Positions 17,078 to 25,601 of a DNA stretch of 64,000 nucleotides are shown here, piece by piece. Origin of the DNA: Microlunatus speluncae. Lineage in GTDB: Bacteria; Actinomycetota; Actinomycetes; Propionibacteriales; Propionibacteriaceae. A program made the position numbers and the translations under genes. Positions within the stretch are counted from its first letter, which is position 1. The number at the start of each line of letters is the position of its first letter. Under the pieces are notes generated by a model, which saw nothing but the letters and a program-made list of their open reading frames with translations, was not told the origin of the DNA and did not search any database. The stretch spans positions 496,001 through 560,000 of the forward strand of contig NZ_VKCZ01000003.1 of NCBI RefSeq assembly GCF_009299835.1, read 5' to 3'.

Positions 17078-17995
17078 TCAGACGGCGGTGTCGCCGGCCA
17101 GCCCCCAGCGGAGGATCCGGGTCAGGGTGCGGGCGGCGGTTCGGGCGGGAAGTCGATCGCGCGGCGGCAGGCCGAGCTGGGACCGGGCCCACGGTGGGAG
17201 CAGCGAGACGGCGCCGGCGGCGAGCAGCCGGTAGCCGGGGCCGGCCGGGCCGACGATCGGCGGCCGGCGGAGCAGCAGGTCGACCACGTCGTCCGACCCG
17301 GGACCGCGGGTGAGCACCGGCCGGTAGCTCGCGATCACGGCGTCCAGCCGGTCGACCGAGTCGGGCGGGTCGACGACGCCGAGGCGCTCCGCCACGACAC
17401 AGGTCTGGGCGACGTAGCGGTCATAGCCGGCCCGGTCGAGCGGCGTGGCGCCGAAGGCACGATGTGCGCTGAGGAAGCTGTCGATCTCGGCGGCGTGCAC
17501 CCAGAGCAGCAGATCCGGATCATCGGCGCGGTAAGCCCGGCCGGGCTCGGCGCTCGGCACGGAGTCGGGCACGACGCCGCGGACCCGGCGGTGGATGCCG
17601 CGGACCTTCGCGATCGACCGCTCGGCGTCGCTGACCGTGCCGAATGTGGTCACCGTGATGAAGTGGCTGGTCCGCTGCAGCCGGCCGAGCGGGTCGTCGC
17701 GGAAGTCGGAGTGATCGGTGACGCCGAGCATCGCCACCGGATGCAGGGACTGCAGCAGCAGCGCCCGGATCCCGCCGATCAGCATCGCGATGTCGGAGTG
17801 GACGGTCCAGATCGGATCGCCCTCGGCGAACCAGCGCGGCCCCGGCGTGTGCCAGATCCGGGCGTGATGCTCCGCGAACCGATCGCCGGCTACCGGCCCC
17901 CGGACCGCCGCGGTCAGCCCGGCCCGGACCCGGCCGACGGCCCCTCGCCACGGCGGCGTCCGCTCCCTGATCAACTTCAGCCCCGATGACAGCAC
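17078..17995 (-). CDS. DUF2236 / MpaB-type oxygenase family protein
   Basis: A 305-residue mostly helical cytoplasmic protein of the DUF2236 (latex clearing protein/MpaB-like) family. Family features are the N-terminal region with DPIWTVHSDIAMLIGGIRALLLQSLHPVAMLG, where the LQ.LHP..M motif provides a probable heme ligand histidine, then DDPLGRLQRTSHFITVTTFG and RYVAQTCVVAERLGV. Relatives are heme oxygenases of uncertain substrate. The C-terminal end lies eight bases from the repeat array. No obvious ribosome-binding site, so the start is approximate. Confidence 0.82.
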   Translation of the reverse strand: MLSSGLKLIRERTPPWRGAVGRVRAGLTAAVRGPVAGDRFAEHHARIWHTPGPRWFAEGDPIWTVHSDIAMLIGGIRALLLQSLHPVAMLGVTDHSDFRDDPLGRLQRTSHFITVTTFGTVSDAERSIAKVRGIHRRVRGVVPDSVPSAEPGRAYRADDPDLLLWVHAAEIDSFLSAHRAFGATPLDRAGYDRYVAQTCVVAERLGVVDPPDSVDRLDAVIASYRPVLTRGPGSDDVVDLLLRRPPIVGPAGPGYRLLAAGAVSLLPPWARSQLGLPPRDRLPARTAARTLTRILRWGLAGDTAV

Positions 17996-18050
17996 AACCC
18001 GATGGTAGGTGGCCGGGTGATCGGGGTCGGCCCTGGCAGACTTGCCCGCT

Positions 18051-19265
18051 ATGAGCGTCCCCGTCGGCCCACCCCCTCCGGCCTACCCCGTCGCACCCGC
18101 GCCCGTCTCACCGCTACCGGTCGAGCCGAGCGAATATCAGCAACTGTACCGGGGTCCGCGGCGGCGCTGGTGGAAGCCGCTGTTGTCGCTGCTGCTGACC
18201 GTCGCGTTCTGGATGATCATCGTCCTGGTGCTGACCGTCGGCTACGTGGTGTACGGGGCGCTGACCGGGCAGGACATGGAGGAACTGCTGGCGTCGTTCA
18301 ACGAGGGCGCGCTGGGGGCCGACGTCTTCCTGTTCAACAATCTGATCTTGATCGCGCTGATCCCGTCGGTGCTGTTCGCGAACTGGATCGTGCACCGCAT
18401 CCGGCCGGGCTACACCGGCTCGGTGGCCGGCCGGATCCGCTGGGGCTGGATGGCCCGCTGCCTGATCGTGCTGCTACCGGTCTGGGTGGTCTATCTCGGC
18501 GTCGGGCAGGTGATCTTCCCGCCCGCGTCACCGCGGCCGGAGCAGTGGCTGGCGTTCTTGATCATCGTGCTGCTGACCACGCCGCTGCAGTGCGCCGCGG
18601 AGGAGTACGCGTTTCGCGGCTGGATCCTGCAGAACCTCGGCAGCTGGATCAAGCCGCCGGTGGTGGCGATCGTGATCAGCACCATCGTCTCCGCGGTCAC
18701 CTTCGCGCTGGCGCACAGCAGCCTGGATCCGTTCGTGCTGGCCGATATCGGACTGTTCGCCGTGGTCGCGATGTTCCTCACCTGGCGGACCGGCGGGCTG
18801 GAGGCCGCGATCGCGATGCACATCGTCAACAACGTGTTGATCTTCATCACCATCGTGATCTTCGGCGGCTGGGCCGAGGCCCTGGTCGGCCCGGAGACCA
18901 CCGGCTCGCCGATCACCCTGGTGCTGTCCGTCGTGGTCGACGCGATCGCCGTCGCGCTGATCCTGTGGCAGGCCAAGCGGGCCAAGATCGATCGGCTCTA
19001 CCGTCCCGGGCCGGCTCAGCTGGCCGCCGGCAGCCCGTCCTACCCGGCGGTGGGGCAGCATCCGTACCCGACCGGTCAGGCCTACCCGGGAGCCCCGCAG
19101 TACCCGGGCGGGCAGCCGTACCTCGGCGGCTCCCAGCAGCCGGTGCAGCCGCATCCCGAGGTCCAGACGCACTACCCGGCGACACCGTCGTTCCCTTCGG
19201 CACCGCCGTACCGCCCGACGCAGCCGCCGCCGGACCAGCCGCCGCCGGACCGGTCGTCGCGCTGA
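18051..19265 (+). CDS. CPBP-family intramembrane metalloprotease with repetitive Pro/Tyr tail
   Basis: A 404-residue membrane protein. After a Pro-rich head (about 40 residues) come eight or so helices; the CPBP (Abi/CAAX protease-like) motifs are EEYAFRGWIL near 185-194, FALAHSS near 220 and the helix with MHIVNN near 262-267, giving the metal-binding Glu and His residues. The last 90 residues are a disordered tail with repeated YPG/YPAT/QPYLGG units. Activity may be prenyl-protein processing or bacteriocin immunity; substrate unknown. The ATG at 18051 is favoured over a TTG nine bases upstream. Confidence 0.85.
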   Translation: MSVPVGPPPPAYPVAPAPVSPLPVEPSEYQQLYRGPRRRWWKPLLSLLLTVAFWMIIVLVLTVGYVVYGALTGQDMEELLASFNEGALGADVFLFNNLILIALIPSVLFANWIVHRIRPGYTGSVAGRIRWGWMARCLIVLLPVWVVYLGVGQVIFPPASPRPEQWLAFLIIVLLTTPLQCAAEEYAFRGWILQNLGSWIKPPVVAIVISTIVSAVTFALAHSSLDPFVLADIGLFAVVAMFLTWRTGGLEAAIAMHIVNNVLIFITIVIFGGWAEALVGPETTGSPITLVLSVVVDAIAVALILWQAKRAKIDRLYRPGPAQLAAGSPSYPAVGQHPYPTGQAYPGAPQYPGGQPYLGGSQQPVQPHPEVQTHYPATPSFPSAPPYRPTQPPPDQPPPDRSSR

Positions 19266-20879
19266 TCAGCCGGTCGCCACGTCCCGGCGGCGCAGCCCGG
19301 CCAGGCCGAGCGCGCCGAGGGCGACGGCGATCAGCGTCAGCAGGATCAGCACCGGCGCCGGCTCCAGTCGGCCGAACTGGGCGTTGAAGGTCAGCGCGTA
19401 CGGTGACAGCCACAGCACCTGGTCCGGGACCAGCCGGAACTCGCCCAGCAGGTCGAGCACGAGCAGCAGGCCGAGCACGGTCCAGCAGACCGGGGCCGCG
19501 GCCCGCGGCAGCCAGCCGATCAGCGCGATCGCCAACCCGACCATGATCAATACCGACGGCAGGTAGGCCAGCGTCATCGCCATCAGCGCCAGCCCGGCGC
19601 CCGACGTGGCGCCGGCGGCCAGCCCGATCGCGGCCAGCACCGCGGCCCCGGTGATCACCGCCATCGCGATCTCACCGACCGCCCAGGACAGCCGAGAGGT
19701 CCGGGTGACCAGGATCGGCTCGGCCAGCCCGGCCCGCTCGTCGCCGCGCAGCCCGAGCACGGTGGCCAGGGCGGCCGCGGTCGCCACCTGGGCCAGCACG
19801 TACACGATGAAGAGGAAGAACACCTCGCTGACACTGCCGCCCCCGACGCCGCGGCTGAACTGTTGGAAGGCGGGCGTGTTCAGCTGTGCGTCCAGCGACT
19901 GGGTGACCGAGCCGAGCAGCAGGCCGAGGAAGCCGAGCCCGATCGCCCAACCGGCGACTCCGGAGCGGTGCCGGCGCCAGGCCAGCCCGAGCGGGGTGCT
20001 CAACAGGGCCGTGGCGCGGGCCCGGCCCGGCCGGGTCGGCAGCAACCCGGCGCCAAGATCGCGACGCTCGGCCAACAGGCCGGCGATGATCATCAGCAGC
20101 GTGCCGGCCAGGAGGGCCAGCAACGGCACCCAGCCGCGGTCGGCCACGAAGGCCTCGGCGTGCCGGGCCCAGCCGATCGGGGTCAGCCAGACCAGCCAGG
20201 AGCGGGCCAGGTCACCGGCGGCGGCGAGGGCGAAGAAGGCACCGAGCGCGGTGAACGAGAGCGCGTACGCCGAGCCGGTCTGGGCCAGCTGGGCGAACAG
20301 CGCGGCCATCCCGGCGAAGAACAGGCCGACGCTGCCGAAGACCGCGCCGATCATGATCGAACCGGCGATCGGCAGGCCCTGCGCCAGCAGCCCGACCGTG
20401 GCCAGCACCGCCACTCCGAGATTGCCGGCGACGGCCAGCAGCAGGGCCGAGGCCAGGGGTGCCAGCCGGCCGATCCGGGTTGACGACAGCGTCTCCTGCC
20501 GGCCGGTCTGCTCGTCGGCCCGGGTGTGCCGGATCGCGACCAGGATGTTGATCACCGCCTGGACCAGGGCGCCGGAGCTGGCGACGGTCCAGGCGACCAG
20601 TCCGCCGAGGGTCGCGGCGAACACCGGGCCGCGGGTGGCCAGCTGGGACGGGCTGATCATGGCCGCCTCGGCGAAGTTGATCATGTCCTGCGCGGTCGGG
20701 TAGCCGATCCTGGTCGCCGAGACCAGACCCGCCGGCAGCAGGCCCATGGCCAGGATCCAGACCGTGAGCAGCGTTCGGTCGCGCCGCAGGTGCAGCCGAA
20801 GCAAGATCAGACTTCCGGTGAACCGCCCGGGCCGGGGCTCGCTGTGCTGCCGTACCGGCTGGACGATGGTCGCGGTCAT
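19266..20879 (-). CDS. ABC-2 type exporter permease (12-helix, fused double unit)
   Basis: A 537-residue permease with two halves of about six helices each (first from LRRDRTLLTVWILAMGLLP, second from GVAGWAIGLGFLGLLLGS), the architecture of actinobacterial tetronasin/antibiotic-type ABC-2 exporters. The start overlaps the stop of the ATPase gene as ATGA. Together with the ATPase and the TetR gene it forms a three-gene cassette for export of a drug, antibiotic or lipid; the substrate cannot be told. Confidence 0.87.
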   Translation of the reverse strand: MTATIVQPVRQHSEPRPGRFTGSLILLRLHLRRDRTLLTVWILAMGLLPAGLVSATRIGYPTAQDMINFAEAAMISPSQLATRGPVFAATLGGLVAWTVASSGALVQAVINILVAIRHTRADEQTGRQETLSSTRIGRLAPLASALLLAVAGNLGVAVLATVGLLAQGLPIAGSIMIGAVFGSVGLFFAGMAALFAQLAQTGSAYALSFTALGAFFALAAAGDLARSWLVWLTPIGWARHAEAFVADRGWVPLLALLAGTLLMIIAGLLAERRDLGAGLLPTRPGRARATALLSTPLGLAWRRHRSGVAGWAIGLGFLGLLLGSVTQSLDAQLNTPAFQQFSRGVGGGSVSEVFFLFIVYVLAQVATAAALATVLGLRGDERAGLAEPILVTRTSRLSWAVGEIAMAVITGAAVLAAIGLAAGATSGAGLALMAMTLAYLPSVLIMVGLAIALIGWLPRAAAPVCWTVLGLLLVLDLLGEFRLVPDQVLWLSPYALTFNAQFGRLEPAPVLILLTLIAVALGALGLAGLRRRDVATG

Positions 20880-21787
20880 CGGGTCGCCGCCTTCCCGCTC
20901 TCGGACTGGTAGTGGCTGAGGAAGACCTCTTCCAGGCTCGGCGGGGTGATCGTGATGCTGCGCACGCCGGCCTCGGCCAACACCCGGAGCAGAGCGTCGA
21001 GGGCCGCCGGGTCGACCCGGCAGCGCAGCGAGGTCCCGGTCAGTGCGACATCGTCGAGGCCGGGGATCGCATCCAGTGCCGGCATTCGGTCGAGCTCGGC
21101 GGTGATCACACTGTGCCGTGCCCCGCGGAGCTCGGCCAGCGGCGCGGAGGCGACCAGCCGGCCGGCGCGGATGATGCTGAGCCGGTCGCAGAGCCGTTCC
21201 GCCTCGGACAGGATGTGGCTGGACAGCAGCACGGTCGCGCCGCGGTCCCGGGCCGCCTCCAGCTCGGAGCTGAACACCTGCTCCATCAGCGGGTCGAGCC
21301 CCGAGGTCGGTTCGTCGAAGATCAACAACTCGGCATCGGAGGCGAACGCGGCAACCAGCGCGACCTTCTGCCGGTTGCCCTTGGAGTAGGCGCGGCACTT
21401 CTTGGTCGGGTCCAGCTCGAACCGGTCCAGCAGCTCCGGCAGCCGGGTCACGGTCCGCCCGTTGAGTCGGCCGAGCAGGTCGATCACCTCGCCGCCGGTC
21501 AGCGTCGGCCAGAGGGTCACGTCGCCCGGCACGTACGAGAGCCGGGCATGGATCGCCGTCGCGTCGGCCCAGGGGTCGAGGCCGAACACGGACGCCGAGC
21601 CGGAGGTGGCTCGCAGCAGGCCGAGCAGGATCCTGATCGTCGTGGTCTTGCCGGCGCCGTTCGGGCCGAGGAAGCCGTGCACCTCCCCCTGGGTCACGTC
21701 CAGCTCGAACCCGTCCAGAGCACGAACGGATCCGTACAGCTTGGTCAGTCCGGACACCGTGATCACGGACGATCCGGGTGTGTTCAT
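20876..21787 (-). CDS. ABC exporter ATP-binding protein
   Basis: A 303-residue ATPase. Walker A is GPNGAGKTTTIRIL, the Q-loop region is LSYVPGDVTLWPTLTG, the signature is the variant YSKGNRQKVALV instead of LSGGQ, Walker B is LLIFDEPTSGLD and the H-loop is LLSSHILSEAE. The YSKGNRQK variant is characteristic of this antibiotic-resistance exporter group. The C-terminal 80 residues form the usual DUF4162-like regulatory domain. Start chosen at the ATG at 21787, which has GGGAAG six bases upstream. Confidence 0.93.
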   Translation of the reverse strand: MNTPGSSVITVSGLTKLYGSVRALDGFELDVTQGEVHGFLGPNGAGKTTTIRILLGLLRATSGSASVFGLDPWADATAIHARLSYVPGDVTLWPTLTGGEVIDLLGRLNGRTVTRLPELLDRFELDPTKKCRAYSKGNRQKVALVAAFASDAELLIFDEPTSGLDPLMEQVFSSELEAARDRGATVLLSSHILSEAERLCDRLSIIRAGRLVASAPLAELRGARHSVITAELDRMPALDAIPGLDDVALTGTSLRCRVDPAALDALLRVLAEAGVRSITITPPSLEEVFLSHYQSESGKAATR

Positions 21788-21837
21788 CGCAGCTTCCCGC
21801 TTTCCTGAGGAGGAGTGATCGAATTCGGAGTTGATGA

Positions 21838-22455
21838 TCATGAATCGGGGTCTCGGACCGCGCGCCGCGCCTGCTCGTTGATCGTGGCGTCGAACAGTGC
21901 CGGATCGAGGATGTCGAGCATCGCGGCGCCCACCCGGCGGGCACCGTCGGGGGAGAGCAGCTCGGCGCCGATCACGCCGGACAGCTGGGACGACAGCACC
22001 ACCAGGCCGAGCCGCATCGCCACGAACACGGCCGCCCGCACCTTCGGGTCCAGGGAGTCGTCCCGGCCCTTCAGATACGGCGTGGTCAGCTCGACGACGC
22101 GTTCGAAGATCAACGCCGAGCCGGGTGACTCGTCGACCAGGGCCCGGACCAGATAGCGCAGCACCGGCGGGGCCGAACGGTAGATCTCGGTGGCGAAGTC
22201 CGGCCGGTCGAGCCGGCCCTCGTCGATGCCGAGGGCGACCCCCTGCTTCAGGTAGGCCAGCACGTGATCATCGCAGGCGGCCCGGAGCTGTTCCTTGGTG
22301 CCGAAGTGGTGCTGCAGCAGGGCCGGAGACACCCCGGCCCGCTCGGCGATGGCGCGGATCGTCGCACCCTTGGCCCCGCGTTCGGCGAAGACCTCCATGG
22401 CCGCGTCCCGGATCCGGGCCCGCGCGGTCAGATCTTCCGGCGATCGCATGCTCAT
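21838..22455 (-). CDS. TetR-family regulator of the ABC exporter
   Basis: A 205-residue TetR protein. The N-terminal helix-turn-helix runs from TARARIRDAAMEVFAERG through GATIRAIAERAGVSPALLQ to HHFGTKEQL; the C-terminal ligand domain resembles TetR_C_33-type regulators. It lies 50 bases upstream of the ATPase gene on the same strand. Two operator-like dyads lie just upstream of its own start, so autoregulation and control of the exporter are likely. Start at 22455 (MSMRSPED) is a choice between several close ATGs. Confidence 0.88.
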   Translation of the reverse strand: MSMRSPEDLTARARIRDAAMEVFAERGAKGATIRAIAERAGVSPALLQHHFGTKEQLRAACDDHVLAYLKQGVALGIDEGRLDRPDFATEIYRSAPPVLRYLVRALVDESPGSALIFERVVELTTPYLKGRDDSLDPKVRAAVFVAMRLGLVVLSSQLSGVIGAELLSPDGARRVGAAMLDILDPALFDATINEQARRAVRDPDS

Positions 22456-22462
22456 ACGGCAG

Positions 22463-22500
22463 ACTGTACAACTGTCCAGTCGACCGTACAAGTGTCCAGT
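22463..22500. promoter_or_regulatory. Two tandem TetR operator candidates
   Basis: ACTGTACA-AC-TGTCCAGT at 22463-22480 and ACCGTACA-AG-TGTCCAGT at 22483-22500 are two 18-bp imperfect dyads of the form ACTGGACA-NN-TGTCCAGT, repeated with a 20-bp period (two helical turns). They lie directly upstream of the TetR start. Confidence 0.7.
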
Positions 22501-22561
22501 GCTGCTGTGTGAGCGGGGTCTCGGTCCAGGCGCTGAGCACGAAGTTTTCAGGTCCGAGGAT

Positions 22562-22580
22562 CCAGGTTAGGCTTCCCTTA
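22562..22580. promoter_or_regulatory. IdeR/DtxR-type iron box overlapping the importer start codon
   Basis: CCAGGTTAGGCTTCCCTTA matches the consensus TTAGGTTAGGCTAACCTAA at 14 of 19 positions, including the AGGTTAGGCT core. Its last base is the A of the ATG at 22580. Iron-loaded IdeR/DtxR bound here would block transcription initiation, so the importer should be made under iron starvation. Confidence 0.75.
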
Positions 22581-23638
22581 TGAGTGTGTTGACGGTGGCC
22601 AAGGCCGCCGATCAACCGGGGGTTCGTTCGCCACTACGGCGGACATCGTTCCGATTGGTCGGGGTCCTGCTCGGCCTCGGCATCCTCGTCGTGCTCAGCT
22701 TCCTCAGTGTCGCGATCGGGACCCGATCGATCGGCCTGGAGACCACGCTGCAGGCTCTGTTCAGCTACGACGCGCAGAACACCGATCACCTGGTGATCTT
22801 GAACTACCGGATCCCGCGGACCGTGCTCGGCCTAATGGTCGGTGCCGCGCTCGGCCTGGCCGGTGCGGTGATGCAGGGCGTGACCCGCAACCCGTTGGCC
22901 GATCCCGGCATCCTCGGCGTCAACTCCGGCGCCGCCCTGTTCGTCGTGCTGGCGATCTCGGTCTTCGGCATCACCTCGGTCCTCGGCTATGTCTGGTTTG
23001 CCTTCCTCGGCGCCGGCGTGGCGGCCGTCGTGGTCTACAGCGTCGCCTCGCTCGGCCGGGAGGGCGCGACCCCGATCAAGCTCGCGCTGGCCGGTGCGGC
23101 GATCACGGCCGCGTTCGGCGCCGTGACCACGTCGTTCCTGTTGTTTAACCAGTCGACGTTCGATCAGTTCCGGTTCTGGCAGGTCGGCGCGCTGGCCGGC
23201 CGCGACCTCACGATCGCCTGGCAGGTCGGGCCGTTCCTGCTGGTCGGCGCCGGGCTCGCGCTGGTCCTCGGCCGGGTGCTGAACACCCTGTCCCTCGGCG
23301 AGGACGTCGCCACCTCGCTCGGCGCCAACGTGCTGTTGTCCCGCGGCCTGGCCGCCGCCGCGGTGGTGCTGCTCTGCGGTGCGGCCACCGCCGCCTGCGG
23401 ACCGATCGGCTTCATCGGCCTGACCATCCCGCACGTGGCCCGGATGATCACCGGCCCCGACTATCGCTGGATCCTGCCGTACTCGATGTTCCTGGCGCCG
23501 ATCCTGTTGCTGTCCGCCGACATCGTCGGCCGGGTGATCGCGCCGCCCGGCGAGGTGCAGGTGGCCATCGTGACCGCGGTGATCGGGGCGCCGGTCTTCA
23601 TCGCGCTGGTCCGCCGCCGGAAGCTGGCCGACCTGTGA
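22580..23638 (+). CDS. Iron-siderophore ABC importer permease, FecCD family (first)
   Basis: A 352-residue permease of the FecCD (BtuC) family, about 10 helices. Hallmarks are YRIPRTVLGLMVGAALGLAG, the motif MQGVTRNPLADPGILGVNSGA and CGPIGFIGLTIPHVARMI, which contacts the ATPase. The start coincides with the iron box and lacks a ribosome-binding site, so the transcript may be leaderless. Its stop overlaps the next permease start as GTGA. No substrate-binding lipoprotein gene is adjacent; it must be supplied from another locus. Confidence 0.93.
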   Translation: MSVLTVAKAADQPGVRSPLRRTSFRLVGVLLGLGILVVLSFLSVAIGTRSIGLETTLQALFSYDAQNTDHLVILNYRIPRTVLGLMVGAALGLAGAVMQGVTRNPLADPGILGVNSGAALFVVLAISVFGITSVLGYVWFAFLGAGVAAVVVYSVASLGREGATPIKLALAGAAITAAFGAVTTSFLLFNQSTFDQFRFWQVGALAGRDLTIAWQVGPFLLVGAGLALVLGRVLNTLSLGEDVATSLGANVLLSRGLAAAAVVLLCGAATAACGPIGFIGLTIPHVARMITGPDYRWILPYSMFLAPILLLSADIVGRVIAPPGEVQVAIVTAVIGAPVFIALVRRRKLADL

Positions 23639-24723
23639 CCGCGTACGCGCCGGGCCAGTCCGGCGCCGCCCCCTTCGATGCCGCCGAGCCGATCGTCGGC
23701 ACGATCCGCGTCGTCCGCGGCGTCCGGCACGGTCTCCGTCGCCGGGTGCTGGTGGTGTCGCTGGTGCTGGCCGCGATTCTGCTGGCCCTGTTCGTGGCCT
23801 GCATGGTGGTCGGCGACTACCCGATCTCGCCGCAGCAGTTGTTCGCCTCGCTGACCGGTCGCGGCACCCGGGCGACCAACTTCATCGTGTACGACCTCCG
23901 GCTGCCCCGGGTGGTCACCGGAATGGCGATCGGCCTCTGCTTCGGCATGTCCGGCGCGATCTTCCAGTCCATGATCAAGAACCCGCTGGCCAGCCCGGAC
24001 ATCATCGGCATCACCTCGGGCGCCAGCGCCAGCGCGGTGGTCGCGATCTTGGTGTTCGGTCTGGGTGGGTTCGCCGTCTCCGGCCTCTCGCTGCTCGGCG
24101 CGGTGATCACCGCGGCGTTGATCTATGCGTTGGCCTGGCGCAAGGGCCTGGCCGGCTATCGGCTGGTGCTGGTCGGCATCGGCATCGCGGCGATGCTCGC
24201 CTCGGTGATCGACTATCTGATGACGCGGGCCGAGGTGAACGACGCCCAGGTCGCGCTGCTCTGGCTGACCGGCAGCCTGAACGGCGCCTCGACCACCAAG
24301 ATGGTGCCGCTGCTGGTGCTGACGGCGATCATCGTGCCGCTGACCATGTGGGCCGGCGCCGCCCTGTCCGGGCTGCAGTTGGGCGACGACACCGCGAAGA
24401 GCATCGGCATCCGGGTCGAGGTCTACCGGCTGTGCCTGATCCTGTTCGGCGTGGCGCTGGCGGCGATCGCGACCGCCGCGGCCGGCCCGGTCGGCTTCGT
24501 CGCCTTCGTCTCCGGCCCGATCGCCCGGCGGCTCACCCGCGGCACCGGCATCGCGCTGATCCCGGCCGCGCTGGTCGGCGCCGTCGTCGTCACCGCGGCC
24601 GATTTCACCGGCCAGCACCTGCTGCCGATGCAGCTGCCGGTGGGCGTGCTGACTGCCGCGATCGGTGCGCCGTACCTGATCTATCTCTTGATCGTTTCCA
24701 ATCGTGTCGGAAATGGGGGATGA
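23635..24723 (+). CDS. Iron-siderophore ABC importer permease, FecCD family (second)
   Basis: A 362-residue FecCD-type permease forming the heterodimer with the preceding gene. Family motifs are YDLRLPRVVTGMAIGLCFGM, FQSMIKNPLASPDIIGITSGA and the coupling region AGPVGFVAFVSGPIARRLT. It has a 45-residue cytoplasmic N-terminus. The GTG start overlaps the upstream stop, and the stop lies three bases before the ATPase start, so all three are translated from one message. Confidence 0.93.
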   Translation: MTAYAPGQSGAAPFDAAEPIVGTIRVVRGVRHGLRRRVLVVSLVLAAILLALFVACMVVGDYPISPQQLFASLTGRGTRATNFIVYDLRLPRVVTGMAIGLCFGMSGAIFQSMIKNPLASPDIIGITSGASASAVVAILVFGLGGFAVSGLSLLGAVITAALIYALAWRKGLAGYRLVLVGIGIAAMLASVIDYLMTRAEVNDAQVALLWLTGSLNGASTTKMVPLLVLTAIIVPLTMWAGAALSGLQLGDDTAKSIGIRVEVYRLCLILFGVALAAIATAAAGPVGFVAFVSGPIARRLTRGTGIALIPAALVGAVVVTAADFTGQHLLPMQLPVGVLTAAIGAPYLIYLLIVSNRVGNGG

Positions 24724-24726
24724 CCG

Positions 24727-25590
24727 ATGGTCGCACTACAGGTGCCTGTTGAGATCCGGCCCGCGGTGGAGCACACGCTCGAAGCCGCCCGGCTCGATCT
24801 CGGTTACGGCGACCGGCAGATCGTTCGTGATCTGACGGTCGAGATCCCGACCGGCCAGGTCAGCGTGATCATCGGCGCCAACGGCTGTGGCAAGTCGACC
24901 CTGCTCCGCGGCCTGGCCCGGCTGCTCACCCCGACCGGCGGCAACGTGCTGCTGGACGGGCGCAGCATCCAGTCCATCCCGAGCAAGGAAGTCGCCAAGA
25001 TCATGGGACTGCTGCCGCAGGCCCCGACGGCGCCCGAGGGGATCACGGTGGCCGACCTGGTCGGCCGCGGTCGCTACCCGCACCAGGGCTGGTTTCGGCA
25101 GTGGACCGCCGAGGATGATCGTGCGGTTGCCGAGGCGCTGGCCGCGACCGACATCGTCGACCTGGCCGGCCGGCCGATCGAGGAGATGAGCGGTGGCCAG
25201 CGGCAGCGGGTCTGGATCGCGATGGCGCTGGCCCAGGAGACCGACCTGCTGCTGCTGGACGAGCCGACCACCTATCTCGACCTGACCCATCAGATCGACG
25301 TGCTCGACCTGCTCACCGACCTCAACCGGCGGCGCGGCACGACGATCGTGATCGTCATGCACGACCTCAACCTGGCCTGCCGCTACGCCGATCACCTGAT
25401 CGCCATGTGCGACGGCCAGATCGTCGCCGAAGGCAAGCCGCACGACGTGATCACCGCGGAGAACATGGATCGGGTGTTCGGCCTCCGCGCCGAGATCATC
25501 AGCGACCCGGTCTCCCGCACCCCGACGATCATCCCGATCGGCCGGCACCACTGCGACAACCCCGACACCACCCCTACCGACCTTCGCTGA
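24727..25590 (+). CDS. Iron-siderophore ABC importer ATP-binding protein, FepC-like
   Basis: A 287-residue ATPase. Walker A is IIGANGCGKSTLLRGL, the Q-loop region LLPQAPTAPEGITVADLVGRGRYPHQ includes the GRxPH pattern of siderophore/B12 importers, the signature is EEMSGGQRQRVWIAMAL, Walker B is LLLLDEPTTYLD and the switch is VMHDLNLACRYADH. It completes the importer operon. An unusual polar C-terminal extension (HCDNPDTTPTDLR) follows the normal end. Confidence 0.94.
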   Translation: MVALQVPVEIRPAVEHTLEAARLDLGYGDRQIVRDLTVEIPTGQVSVIIGANGCGKSTLLRGLARLLTPTGGNVLLDGRSIQSIPSKEVAKIMGLLPQAPTAPEGITVADLVGRGRYPHQGWFRQWTAEDDRAVAEALAATDIVDLAGRPIEEMSGGQRQRVWIAMALAQETDLLLLDEPTTYLDLTHQIDVLDLLTDLNRRRGTTIVIVMHDLNLACRYADHLIAMCDGQIVAEGKPHDVITAENMDRVFGLRAEIISDPVSRTPTIIPIGRHHCDNPDTTPTDLR

Positions 25591-25601
25591 CCCCTCCGAG
25601 C

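Noticed and set aside
16742..17989. Repeat-containing protein gene across the 40-bp array
   Set aside because: The frames are open only because the repeat lacks stops; the rest runs antisense to the DUF2236 gene, and the period is not a multiple of three.
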